A stretch of DNA of 6,388 bases, taken from assembly GCA_016868875.1 (NCBI GenBank), contig VGFN01000060.1:1-6388 (forward strand), in the 5' to 3' direction. Below, one piece after another: positions 1 through 5,758 of this stretch. Both the position numbers and the translations under genes were made by a program. This DNA comes from Bacteroidota bacterium (GTDB lineage: Bacteria; Bacteroidota; Bacteroidia; UBA7662). The notes under the pieces were generated by a model, which ran no database searches, was not told the origin of the DNA, and saw only the letters and a program-made list of their open reading frames with translations. The first letter of the stretch is position 1; each line of letters begins with the position of its first letter.

Positions 1-574
1 TGGTGGTCCATGTGGCTTGTTGCTGGAAACGATGGCGTACGATGCCGGTGGTGTTTTGGCCCAAGGTATCCCTGCGTGCTAGACAAAATTCAATATTGGG
101 ATATCCTGCAACGCCGTTGAAGAGCGCTGGAGTATTCACCGTATCGGCATTGAGTCGACGAAAATCCTCGTTCAATACTTGAATTTGAGAGATTACTTGC
201 TGATCGGAAATATTCCAAACATCCGTTTCATTTTGGTAAATGATATGGACCACGACCGGGATGGTGTAAATAATTTCAGGGGATTCAAGGCCGTGGCTTG
301 GGGCCGAATTCCTTGGCCTTTGGGTCCTTGATTCGGCCTGCTTGGCTGCCATCCACCTTTCAAAATCCTCATCGCTTTCTGTCCATACTCCTTGGGCCCT
401 CATCGCATTCATCATGTCCACCGTAGCACAACGAATAAGGCCTTCAGGGGCCTTCGTTCGCCCTTTGATCCTTGGAAGTTCCTGACCCCATAAAGAAGTC
501 GTCAGACCCAAGACCAGAACCCATGGACCAAGCCCCTTCAAAAAGTACTTAAACAAACCTAGAGCAAGTATCAT
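1..574 (-). CDS. Secreted M43 (cytophagalysin/pappalysin-type) zinc metalloprotease, N-terminal part, cut by window edge
   Basis: The reading frame opens with ATG at 574 and stays open to base 2, giving 191 residues without a stop. Residues 1-30 look like a signal peptide: a short lysine-containing start, a hydrophobic run around 18-28, and a likely cleavage near SLWG-QE, so the protein should be exported. Residues 45-100 resemble the propeptide of this family (an IRCATVDMM stretch followed by charged sequence). From about 101 comes the start of the M43 catalytic domain: IPVVVHIIYQ (105-114), ISDQQVISQIQVLNEDF (122-138), and PNIEFCLARRD (159-169), followed by TTGIVRH. These are the usual landmarks upstream of the zinc site. 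The HExxHxxGxxH motif would lie beyond the left edge and cannot be checked, nor can any C-terminal type IX secretion domain, which is common in such Bacteroidota proteins. It is divergent from sua5. Family assignment is confident; substrate is unknown. Confidence 0.88.
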   Translation of the reverse strand, partial: MILALGLFKYFLKGLGPWVLVLGLTTSLWGQELPRIKGRTKAPEGLIRCATVDMMNAMRAQGVWTESDEDFERWMAAKQAESRTQRPRNSAPSHGLESPEIIYTIPVVVHIIYQNETDVWNISDQQVISQIQVLNEDFRRLNADTVNTPALFNGVAGYPNIEFCLARRDTLGQNTTGIVRHRFQQQATWTT

Positions 575-594
575 ATTTTGAATTAAAGGCGGCA

Positions 595-609
595 AATTAG
601 ACTCTAATT
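595..609. promoter_or_regulatory. 15-bp palindrome in the divergent intergenic gap, candidate operator
   Basis: AATTAGA-C-TCTAATT is a perfect dyad with 7-bp arms around one central base (602). It lies in the 71-base gap (575-645) between the divergent M43 protease and sua5 starts, 20 bases upstream of the protease ATG and 36 upstream of the sua5 TTG. The position would allow one regulator to touch both promoters. No clear Bacteroidota promoter (TTG then TAnnTTTG) is visible on either strand. The nearest match is TAAAATTG at 613-620 on the plus strand, with one mismatch and no properly spaced -33 element. The symmetry is seen directly; the operator role is inference, and AT-rich DNA produces such dyads fairly easily. 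Confidence 0.3.
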
Positions 610-645
610 CCCTAAAATTGCATAAAAGCCCCATTAAAACCGCCC

Positions 646-1722
646 TTGGCTTCCGTAGGCAATTCGATAGAACAAGCAACCAACTGGCTTCGTGAGGGGT
701 ACCCCGTCGCCATTCCTACCGAGACCGTGTACGGCTTGGCCGCCAATGCATGCCGTGAGGATGCCTTGATTCGGGTTTTTGAAGCCAAGAAGCGCCCCCT
801 CTTTGACCCGTTGATCGTGCACTTGCCAACGGTGAGTTCCATCCTTCCCTATGCCAAAGACATACCTCGGTTAGCCTTCGATTTGTGGGAACGCTACAGT
901 CCTGGACCGCTCACCTTGGTCTTACCAAAATCCGAAAAGCTTCCGGACCTCCTCAGCTCGGGACTGCCTACGGCAGGTTTTCGAATTCCTGATCATCCTG
1001 TGGCTTTGCAGGTATTGAATGCGATTGACTTCCCTTTGGCTGCACCATCGGCCAATTTATTTGGACGGGTTAGTCCCACTACAGCGGCCCATGTACTGGA
1101 TCAGTTGGGGGATCATATCCCCTATATTTTGGATGGTGGTCCCTGCAATGTCGGTTTAGAATCGACCATCATCGACCTTAGCGGTCCAGAGCCCATCCTA
1201 CGCCGAGAAGGCGGTATTCCTTCGCAAAGCATTGAAGAGGAGTTCAAAATTACTTTAGAACGCCCTGTACATGCGTTCCGACTCCACGACGGATTCGTGC
1301 CTTCAGCAGGCACCTTGGACAACCATTACGCCCCCAAAGTACCTTTGATTTGTTATCATAACAATGAAGAATTAACAAACATCGTGAGCAGGCTATCTTC
1401 GATGCAACCAGACCCCAACAATCGAACAGTAGGCAAGCCGCCGACGAGGGAGCCAACCTTGGGCATGCTTCGATTTCAATCGGATATCCCCGATTATTTT
1501 CGAGACCTTTGTGATGAAAATAAATTGGGGGATTTGAGAAATGTTGAAATTCTAAGCCCAAGCGGGGATCTCAAAGAAGCGGCTCGCAACTTATTTGCCG
1601 CCATGAGATCATTGGAAGAAGGGTGTGATTTGATTCTTGCCGAACAAGCCCCCGAACATGGTTTGGGGTTGGCAATAAATGATAGGCTTCGGCGCGCCTC
1701 CGTTAAGGGCGCACCACATTGA
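646..1722 (+). CDS. sua5: Threonylcarbamoyl-AMP synthase, long Sua5/TsaC2 form
   Basis: This enzyme makes threonylcarbamoyl-AMP from threonine, bicarbonate and ATP in the cytoplasm, the first step of the t6A modification at position 37 of ANN-decoding tRNAs. The YrdC domain covers about residues 7-205: PTETVYGLAANA (24-35), KKRPLFDPLIVH (48-59), PGPLTLVLP (86-94), FRIPDHP (112-118), APSANLFGRVSPT (133-145), GGPCNVGLESTIIDLSG (164-180) and REGGIPS. A linker, SAGTLDNHYAPKVPL (220-234), joins it to the C-terminal Sua5 domain (about 235-358), which ends with the typical GLGLAINDRLRRAS. At 358 residues it is somewhat longer than typical long-form proteins as I recall them. The start shown is TTG at 646. 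There is no in-frame ATG upstream: the frame opens after a TAA at 613-615 and offers only an ATA at 622. TTG at 646 leaves the family's usual short lead before the first conserved motif. It converges on the minus-strand operon and is probably monocistronic. Confidence 0.95.
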   Translation: MASVGNSIEQATNWLREGYPVAIPTETVYGLAANACREDALIRVFEAKKRPLFDPLIVHLPTVSSILPYAKDIPRLAFDLWERYSPGPLTLVLPKSEKLPDLLSSGLPTAGFRIPDHPVALQVLNAIDFPLAAPSANLFGRVSPTTAAHVLDQLGDHIPYILDGGPCNVGLESTIIDLSGPEPILRREGGIPSQSIEEEFKITLERPVHAFRLHDGFVPSAGTLDNHYAPKVPLICYHNNEELTNIVSRLSSMQPDPNNRTVGKPPTREPTLGMLRFQSDIPDYFRDLCDENKLGDLRNVEILSPSGDLKEAARNLFAAMRSLEEGCDLILAEQAPEHGLGLAINDRLRRASVKGAPH

Positions 1723-1742
1723 ATCCCGCAATTAAACCTCCT

Positions 1743-1773
1743 GTTACGAAGGACGCCTATTGGAGTTCGTAGC
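1743..1773. terminator. Weak hairpin between convergent genes, possible bidirectional terminator
   Basis: GTTACGAA (1743-1750) can pair with TTCGTAGC (1766-1773) around a 15-base loop: eight pairs, one of them T-G. It begins 21 bases after the sua5 stop and, read on the other strand, 14 bases after the stop of the small ORF at 1787. That is the expected place for a shared terminator. No T-tract follows on either strand and the loop is large, so it is not a textbook intrinsic terminator. Confidence 0.22.
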
Positions 1774-1786
1774 TTCGCGCAGAAGA

Positions 1787-1870
1787 CTAATGAGGCTCTT
1801 TGGTGTACTTGGTGAGGACAAAGACAAAGCCGCCCAAGGCCAAAACAGCAAATAATATCCAACCAATCAT
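1787..1870 (-). CDS. Possible 27-residue single-helix membrane protein
   Basis: An ATG at 1870 opens a 28-codon frame ending in TAG at 1787-1789. It encodes MIGWILFAVLALGGFVFVL followed by TKYTKEPH. The first 19 residues form one uninterrupted hydrophobic segment of the right length to cross a membrane, and the tail is short and polar with two lysines. That is the layout of known bacterial small membrane proteins. It lies 68 bases downstream of the RsmI-like methylase on the same strand, with an AT-rich leader in between, so it could be the last operon cistron or have its own promoter. No clear ribosome binding site is visible, which is normal in Bacteroidota. I do not recognise a family. A chance ORF of this length is quite possible; the unbroken hydrophobicity is the main argument for it being real. 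Confidence 0.42.
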   Translation of the reverse strand: MIGWILFAVLALGGFVFVLTKYTKEPH

Positions 1871-1938
1871 AGATTCAAATTAATGGAATTAAAGTTCGAA
1901 ATTTAACTATTACGAAGTTCGTTCAAAATCCTTGCATT

Positions 1939-2673
1939 TCATGGGCATTGCAGAAGAAAAACGCAAGGTTTTTTGTGCAAATCGGGGATTAGGTTGGATC
2001 CCAACATCCCGTTCCATTCTTGAACCGTGCATGTTTTGATCCATTCTTCGGGACCCCCATTCAGCCTGCAGGCAATGCATAACAGCGTAGATGGATGGAG
2101 CAACCTGAGGAGGGTATAGAGGAGGGACTGATTCCGATAGGGGGTCTCGATCCAAATTTGCGTTTGGCGGGTTCGAAGGGATTGAGCTTCCAGGTCCCGA
2201 ATTTTGGCATCCAACGCTGGGTTCTTCACGGGTAGATAGCCATGGAATTCCATGTGTTGCCCATTCAGTCCGCTGCTCATCCAGGCCAACATGATGCTGG
2301 ATGGCCCACTGATCGGGACCACTTTCCAACCCCGTCGATGCACTTCCATCACCAAAGTCGAACCGGGATCTGCCAAAGCCGGACAACCTGCATCGGACAT
2401 CAACCCAAGATCATGCCCTTGCTCCATGGGGGCCAACAAATGCACGAGTTCGGACGCATTGCTATGTTCGTTCAAAAGGTACAAGTGGTACTGATTGATA
2501 TCCACCTTGGGGAGTATGCGACGTATCATCCTCCTGGCTTCCCTTTCGGATTCAACCACCAAATGATGAAGTCGTAACATTCTCGCCTGTAATGCCGCAC
2601 TCACCTGCTCTACTCCATTTTCAGCATCCAACAAGGTAGGAAGCAAAACCAATTCAGGAGAACTGCAGTCCAT
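1939..2673 (-). CDS. RsmI-like SAM-dependent methyltransferase (tetrapyrrole methylase superfamily)
   Basis: This 244-residue protein has the tetrapyrrole (corrin/porphyrin) methylase fold also used by RsmI, which 2'-O-methylates C1402 of 16S rRNA. Motifs in order: VVESEREARRMIRRILP (39-55); GLMSDAGCPALADPGS (90-105), equivalent to the SDAGTPxxSDPG SAM-binding loop; VVPISGPSSIMLAWMSSGLNGQ (118-139, broken here by description only), equivalent to the RsmI PGPSA loop; FHGYLPVK (143-150); and IWIETPYRNQSLL (173-185), equivalent to the ESPHR region. The N-terminus, PELVLLPTLLDAENG, differs from the classic RsmI start (YIVATPIGNLxD). From memory this form, with GCPALADPG and SGLNGQ, is a paralogue found in Bacteroidota and some proteobacteria in addition to true RsmI, so the substrate is uncertain and I give no symbol. 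It starts 17 bases after the transporter stop, consistent with co-transcription. Confidence 0.85.
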   Translation of the reverse strand: MDCSSPELVLLPTLLDAENGVEQVSAALQARMLRLHHLVVESEREARRMIRRILPKVDINQYHLYLLNEHSNASELVHLLAPMEQGHDLGLMSDAGCPALADPGSTLVMEVHRRGWKVVPISGPSSIMLAWMSSGLNGQHMEFHGYLPVKNPALDAKIRDLEAQSLRTRQTQIWIETPYRNQSLLYTLLRLLHPSTLLCIACRLNGGPEEWIKTCTVQEWNGMLGSNLIPDLHKKPCVFLLQCP

Positions 2674-2690
2674 GGTTATACGTTGGGGTG

Positions 2691-3626
2691 CTATGGATTT
2701 TTGATCTTACGGCCTGGCCGCAGTAGATACAATTGCCTACGAATCAAGCGAGTAATCTCCTTAAGTGAAAAGCCAAACAAGACGGCCGTCCCAAAGCTGA
2801 AGGAGGAGTAAACCACCGCGACCAAAGCCATTTGGTTGTTACCCAACATCACCTGGCTTACAAAAATGGCCAGCGAAACGTTCTGCAGGCCAACCTCCAG
2901 AGGAATGGTGATTCTGGAGCGTGGGCCCAGCTTGAACAAGAACGCCAAGAGGAGGCCGAAGAGCATGCCGCCACCATTGAGCAACAAAGTGGGCGGAAGC
3001 AAATCACCCACAAAGCCCAAAACCTGATCCGTGCCGGAATGTTCTGCACTCGCTACACCCACAAAGGCCACCAACAACATCATCGGCATCAGGTAACGAA
3101 GGGGTTTATCCGCCATGTCCGCAAAAGCCGGGTAACGACTTCGAAACCATAATCCCACGGCAGCAGGCAAAAGAGTGAGCAAAGCAATGTCTTGAACAGT
3201 ATGCCAGAAAGGTAAGGAAATGACCGTATGCTGACCCATGAAATACGCGAGGGACCAATCCACAAGCCAGGGAATTGTGACCACACAAATCATGCTGTTG
3301 ATAGTGGTCAGCGTCATGGACAAGGCCACATTGGCCCTTAACAAATGACTAATCAGCCCTGCCGAAGCGCCCCCAGGGCAAGAAGCAACCACCATCAAAC
3401 CTACCGCATAAGCAGGAGGCAACTTGAAGACCATGGCCAAAACCCAAGCAAGGACAGGCAGCACCACCATTTGCGCAAACAAGCCAACAATAATTGCCTT
3501 GGGAAAGCGGATGACATTGCGAAAATGCTTCCAACTCAAGGACAAGCCCATCCCCCACATGATCAACACCAAGGTTGCCGGCAGAAAATAGCTTGAAAAG
3601 AAATTGGCGTTCATTTCCGACATCAT
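2691..3626 (-). CDS. Bile acid:sodium symporter (BASS/SBF) family transporter
   Basis: This 311-residue integral membrane protein belongs to the SBF family of sodium-coupled carriers for organic anions. Hydrophobic segments occur near residues 12-30, 42-66, 72-94, 98-120, 145-161, 178-194, 205-231, 247-262 and 266-287, consistent with the nine- or ten-helix fold. Family landmarks are the early LVLIMWGMGLSLSWKHF, the SCPGGASAGLISHLLRANVA segment (82-101) with LSMTLTTINS after it, and EVGLQNVSLAIFV (244-256), which match the two unwound-helix sodium and substrate sites in this fold. The C-terminus is basic (RRQLYLLRPGRKIK) and presumably cytoplasmic. The start could be the ATG at 3626, 3623 or 3614. 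The substrate cannot be read from sequence: despite the name, bacterial members carry varied organic anions such as pyruvate or pantoate. It lies 54 bases after scpA and 17 before the methylase gene. Confidence 0.9.
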   Translation of the reverse strand: MMSEMNANFFSSYFLPATLVLIMWGMGLSLSWKHFRNVIRFPKAIIVGLFAQMVVLPVLAWVLAMVFKLPPAYAVGLMVVASCPGGASAGLISHLLRANVALSMTLTTINSMICVVTIPWLVDWSLAYFMGQHTVISLPFWHTVQDIALLTLLPAAVGLWFRSRYPAFADMADKPLRYLMPMMLLVAFVGVASAEHSGTDQVLGFVGDLLPPTLLLNGGGMLFGLLLAFLFKLGPRSRITIPLEVGLQNVSLAIFVSQVMLGNNQMALVAVVYSSFSFGTAVLFGFSLKEITRLIRRQLYLLRPGRKIKNP

Positions 3627-3680
3627 CTTAAGGTCAATAGCGATGTTAAAATAGGCAATTGATTCATGCAGTTAAGAAGC

Positions 3681-4424
3681 CTATGCGCTAAGCTTCAATG
3701 CAAAATCATTGAAGCCCTCCTCCAGGCGGATTTCCAAACGACCCACTTGCATCATTTCCAACATGGCCAAGAAGGTAAAAATGGCGTGCATTTTGTCCGT
3801 AAAATCTTCGAATAAATCCAAAAAGGAAGTGAATTCCTTGTTGTTGAGCCGATTCGCCAGATAATTCCTTTGAGCAGCAATAGAATACGGGTAAGGGGTG
3901 ACCTTGTGGGTGACCTTGACCCGAGCCGCGCCACGAGCGACCGCTTGATGAAAATATTTGAGCAGCTTGTACAGATCAACATGCAGCAAATCTTGTTCAA
4001 TCCCCAAGCCTGCCTCAACTTGTTTCAATTCTTCGGCTTTGTTCCCGCGAGGCATCAACGATTGCCGATAATCCTCCATGAACTTCAGTTCTTCGGTAAC
4101 GGCTTTGTATCGCTTGTATTCCAAGAGCCTAGCGGCCAAGTCAGCCCTGGGATCAATTTCTACCCCAGCCTCGTCCAATTCGGGTCGAGGTAGTAACATT
4201 CTCGCCTTGATTCGAATTAGGGTGGCCGCCACCAAAATGAATTCTGCAGCTAATTCAATGTTAAGCTCTGCCATTTCCTGCATATACTGCAAGAAATCGC
4301 CGGTGATTTTTCCAATGGGGATGTCTTGAATATCCAATTCATCCCTTTCGATAAAGAAAAGCAACAAATCGAAAGGCCCTTCGAAGCGTTGCAATTTGAT
4401 TTGATAGGTCTCTTGCATAGTCAT
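3681..4424 (-). CDS. scpA: Segregation and condensation protein A (kleisin ScpA)
   Basis: ScpA is the kleisin that bridges the two heads of the SMC dimer and binds an ScpB dimer, forming the condensin that folds and segregates the chromosome. The N-terminal SMC-neck-binding part is clear: FEGPFDLLLFFIERDELDIQ (14-33), IPIGKITGDFLQYMQ (35-49) and AAEFILVAATLIRIKARMLLP (59-79, 21 positions), followed by an acidic linker and the LAARLLEYKRYK helix (97-107). The middle (about 110-165), expected to bind ScpB, is variable, as usual. The C-terminal winged helix (about 175-247) includes FLDLFEDF and FTFLAMLEMMQVGRLEIRL. At 247 residues it is of normal length. It starts at ATG 4424, with an alternative ATG at 4418, 23 bases after the M16 gene. 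scpB, often the neighbour in other phyla, is not in this window. Confidence 0.95.
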   Translation of the reverse strand: MTMQETYQIKLQRFEGPFDLLLFFIERDELDIQDIPIGKITGDFLQYMQEMAELNIELAAEFILVAATLIRIKARMLLPRPELDEAGVEIDPRADLAARLLEYKRYKAVTEELKFMEDYRQSLMPRGNKAEELKQVEAGLGIEQDLLHVDLYKLLKYFHQAVARGAARVKVTHKVTPYPYSIAAQRNYLANRLNNKEFTSFLDLFEDFTDKMHAIFTFLAMLEMMQVGRLEIRLEEGFNDFALKLSA

Positions 4425-4447
4425 GGAATCGAAAGATAAGGCCGGAC

Positions 4448-5758
4448 CTAAGCAGAAGGGCCCGCAGTGGCCACCACCAGCCTATCAGGTTGAAGGAACT
4501 GGGAAGCAAGCTCCATAAGCCTTGCTGGACTGATTTCGTTTAAGGTCCTCAAATATTCATGCAAATAATCCTCGCCGAGATCGTAGGATTCCAGATCCCA
4601 GTATCGATCGATCAAGGCCAAAGCCCCATCCAACCCTGCCATGAGTTGACCTTTCAAATAGGATCGTACCCTTCCCCATTCCTGTTCGCTTAATAATTCT
4701 CGACCAAGCCTATCCATTTCAAAACGAATTTGCTCCAAGGCCAGGCCTTCTGACCCGACCGATAGCTCCGATTGAATGGTCATAAGCGAGTGATTTCGAT
4801 AGGATCGAAGCCTTGCCCCAACCCCGTAGGTCAAACCCAAATCTTCCCGCAAATTTTGCATGAGCCTGGATCCAAAATATCCACCGAGCACCATGACTAG
4901 GACTTTGAGCCCGTGATAAAGGGGGTCCGTCTTGGGTGGCCAAACCAAAGCCGCTCTCAAGGAAACCTGCAGAGCATCTGCCTTGGGCACAATAACCACC
5001 GACGGTGAGGGGGTTGGAATCTCCTTGAGGTGAAGGCCAGTCTCTGGTGTTGAATCCACCGCAGCCACCGGGAAGGTGCGCTGCAGATCGCTAATCAGGC
5101 CAGAAACGACTTTGTTGGCTTGAGGACCGCAAACCGAAACCGACATGCCTTTGGAGGACAATAAGTGACGGTGAGCCTCCAACAAATGCTCACGGGTAAT
5201 CGCCTCGTAATCGGCTGGACTGGATAAACGTGATTCAGGATGATACGTAGGGTACACCAATTTACGTAATTGACGCCCCGCGAGAAAGCTCAGTTTTTGG
5301 GATTCGATATGCCAATGCTGAATTTTGGAACGAATAATCGATTGGAGTTCTTCAGGACGAAAGGCCGGCTCGGAAATAGCCTCCAGAAACAGAGGCCACA
5401 CTTGGGGCAGAAAACGGTCCAAAACCAACAACGTTGCCGAGGTATGCTCCGCCTCCGATGAAAAACGAATTTGGCCACCCCAGCGATCCACCTCCGAGGT
5501 CCACTCCGCGGCACTCCGTTGAAGAGTTCCCTCGCTGAGCATTCGAGTCATCAGACGAGTGGTTAGGAAGTTTTGCTCAAACCAAAAACCATGATTCCAC
5601 TGAATATCAATTCGTAGCAATGGTTCGTTTCCCTGATTTAGAAGAACGATTTTGGGGTAGGAATCGGCATGGTTCCACGGTTGGGGCCAGTCCCAAGTCA
5701 ATGGAGCCGTCTCCTCGGGCAGAGGCTTCCTACTGCGCTGAATAGCCGAGTTAGCCAT
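4448..5758 (-). CDS. M16 family peptidase-like subunit lacking the zinc motif (heteromer partner)
   Basis: This is the second of two adjacent M16 (pitrilysin/insulinase-type) genes. With the ATG at 5758 it has 436 residues, normal for a single-unit M16B protein. Where active members carry HxxEH it reads QNFLTTRLMTRMLSEGT (62-78), so the zinc and catalytic residues are absent. The C-terminal half keeps GGYFGSRLMQNLRE (292-305) and LGLTYGV (307-313). R304 and Y311 are seven apart, the same spacing as the substrate-binding Arg/Tyr pair of insulin-degrading enzyme. This matches known two-subunit M16 peptidases, in which one chain supplies zinc and the other the Arg/Tyr pair. No signal peptide is visible. 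ATGs at 5764 and 5773 are possible starts. An open frame continues to 5869, but that extension lies inside the upstream gene and looks like shadow sequence, so I do not use it. Confidence 0.88.
   Translation of the reverse strand: MANSAIQRSRKPLPEETAPLTWDWPQPWNHADSYPKIVLLNQGNEPLLRIDIQWNHGFWFEQNFLTTRLMTRMLSEGTLQRSAAEWTSEVDRWGGQIRFSSEAEHTSATLLVLDRFLPQVWPLFLEAISEPAFRPEELQSIIRSKIQHWHIESQKLSFLAGRQLRKLVYPTYHPESRLSSPADYEAITREHLLEAHRHLLSSKGMSVSVCGPQANKVVSGLISDLQRTFPVAAVDSTPETGLHLKEIPTPSPSVVIVPKADALQVSLRAALVWPPKTDPLYHGLKVLVMVLGGYFGSRLMQNLREDLGLTYGVGARLRSYRNHSLMTIQSELSVGSEGLALEQIRFEMDRLGRELLSEQEWGRVRSYLKGQLMAGLDGALALIDRYWDLESYDLGEDYLHEYLRTLNEISPARLMELASQFLQPDRLVVATAGPSA
5751..5758 (-). other. Stop/start overlap between the two M16 genes
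   Basis: The octamer ATGGCTAA (read on the minus strand) holds both the start ATG of the second M16 gene and the TAA of the first, in different frames. Such overlaps usually indicate translational coupling, which would help the two subunits be made in equal amounts. ATGs 6 and 15 bases further upstream would give longer overlaps and cannot be excluded. Confidence 0.6.

Noticed and set aside
1694..1712. GCGCC/GGCGC hairpin at the 3' end of sua5
   Set aside because: Only five strong pairs, inside coding sequence before the stop, with no T-run after it; best explained by GC-rich codons.
1494..1862. 122-residue minus-strand open frame reaching into the gap after sua5
   Set aside because: Most of it lies antisense to the well-conserved sua5 coding sequence, its composition is rich in Cys, Arg and Ser as in shadow frames, and no domain is recognisable.
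1892..1921. Direct repeat AAGTTCG at 1892-1898 and 1915-1921, with TTCG/CGAA-rich flanks
   Set aside because: Seven-base repeats are expected by chance in a gap of this size, and no promoter or regulator context supports a site.
1910..2386. 158-residue minus-strand open frame inside the methylase gene
   Set aside because: It is an alternative frame of the same strand as the RsmI-like gene, with low-complexity, motif-free sequence; the methylase frame carries the conserved motifs.
3627..3680. Possible internal promoter in the scpA to transporter gap
   Set aside because: AT-rich, but no TAnnTTTG-like element with a correctly spaced upstream TTG could be found.
3676..3696. GAAGC/GCTTC hairpin spanning the scpA stop
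   Set aside because: A five-pair stem with an 11-base loop and no T-tract on the transcribed strand is too weak to call a terminator.
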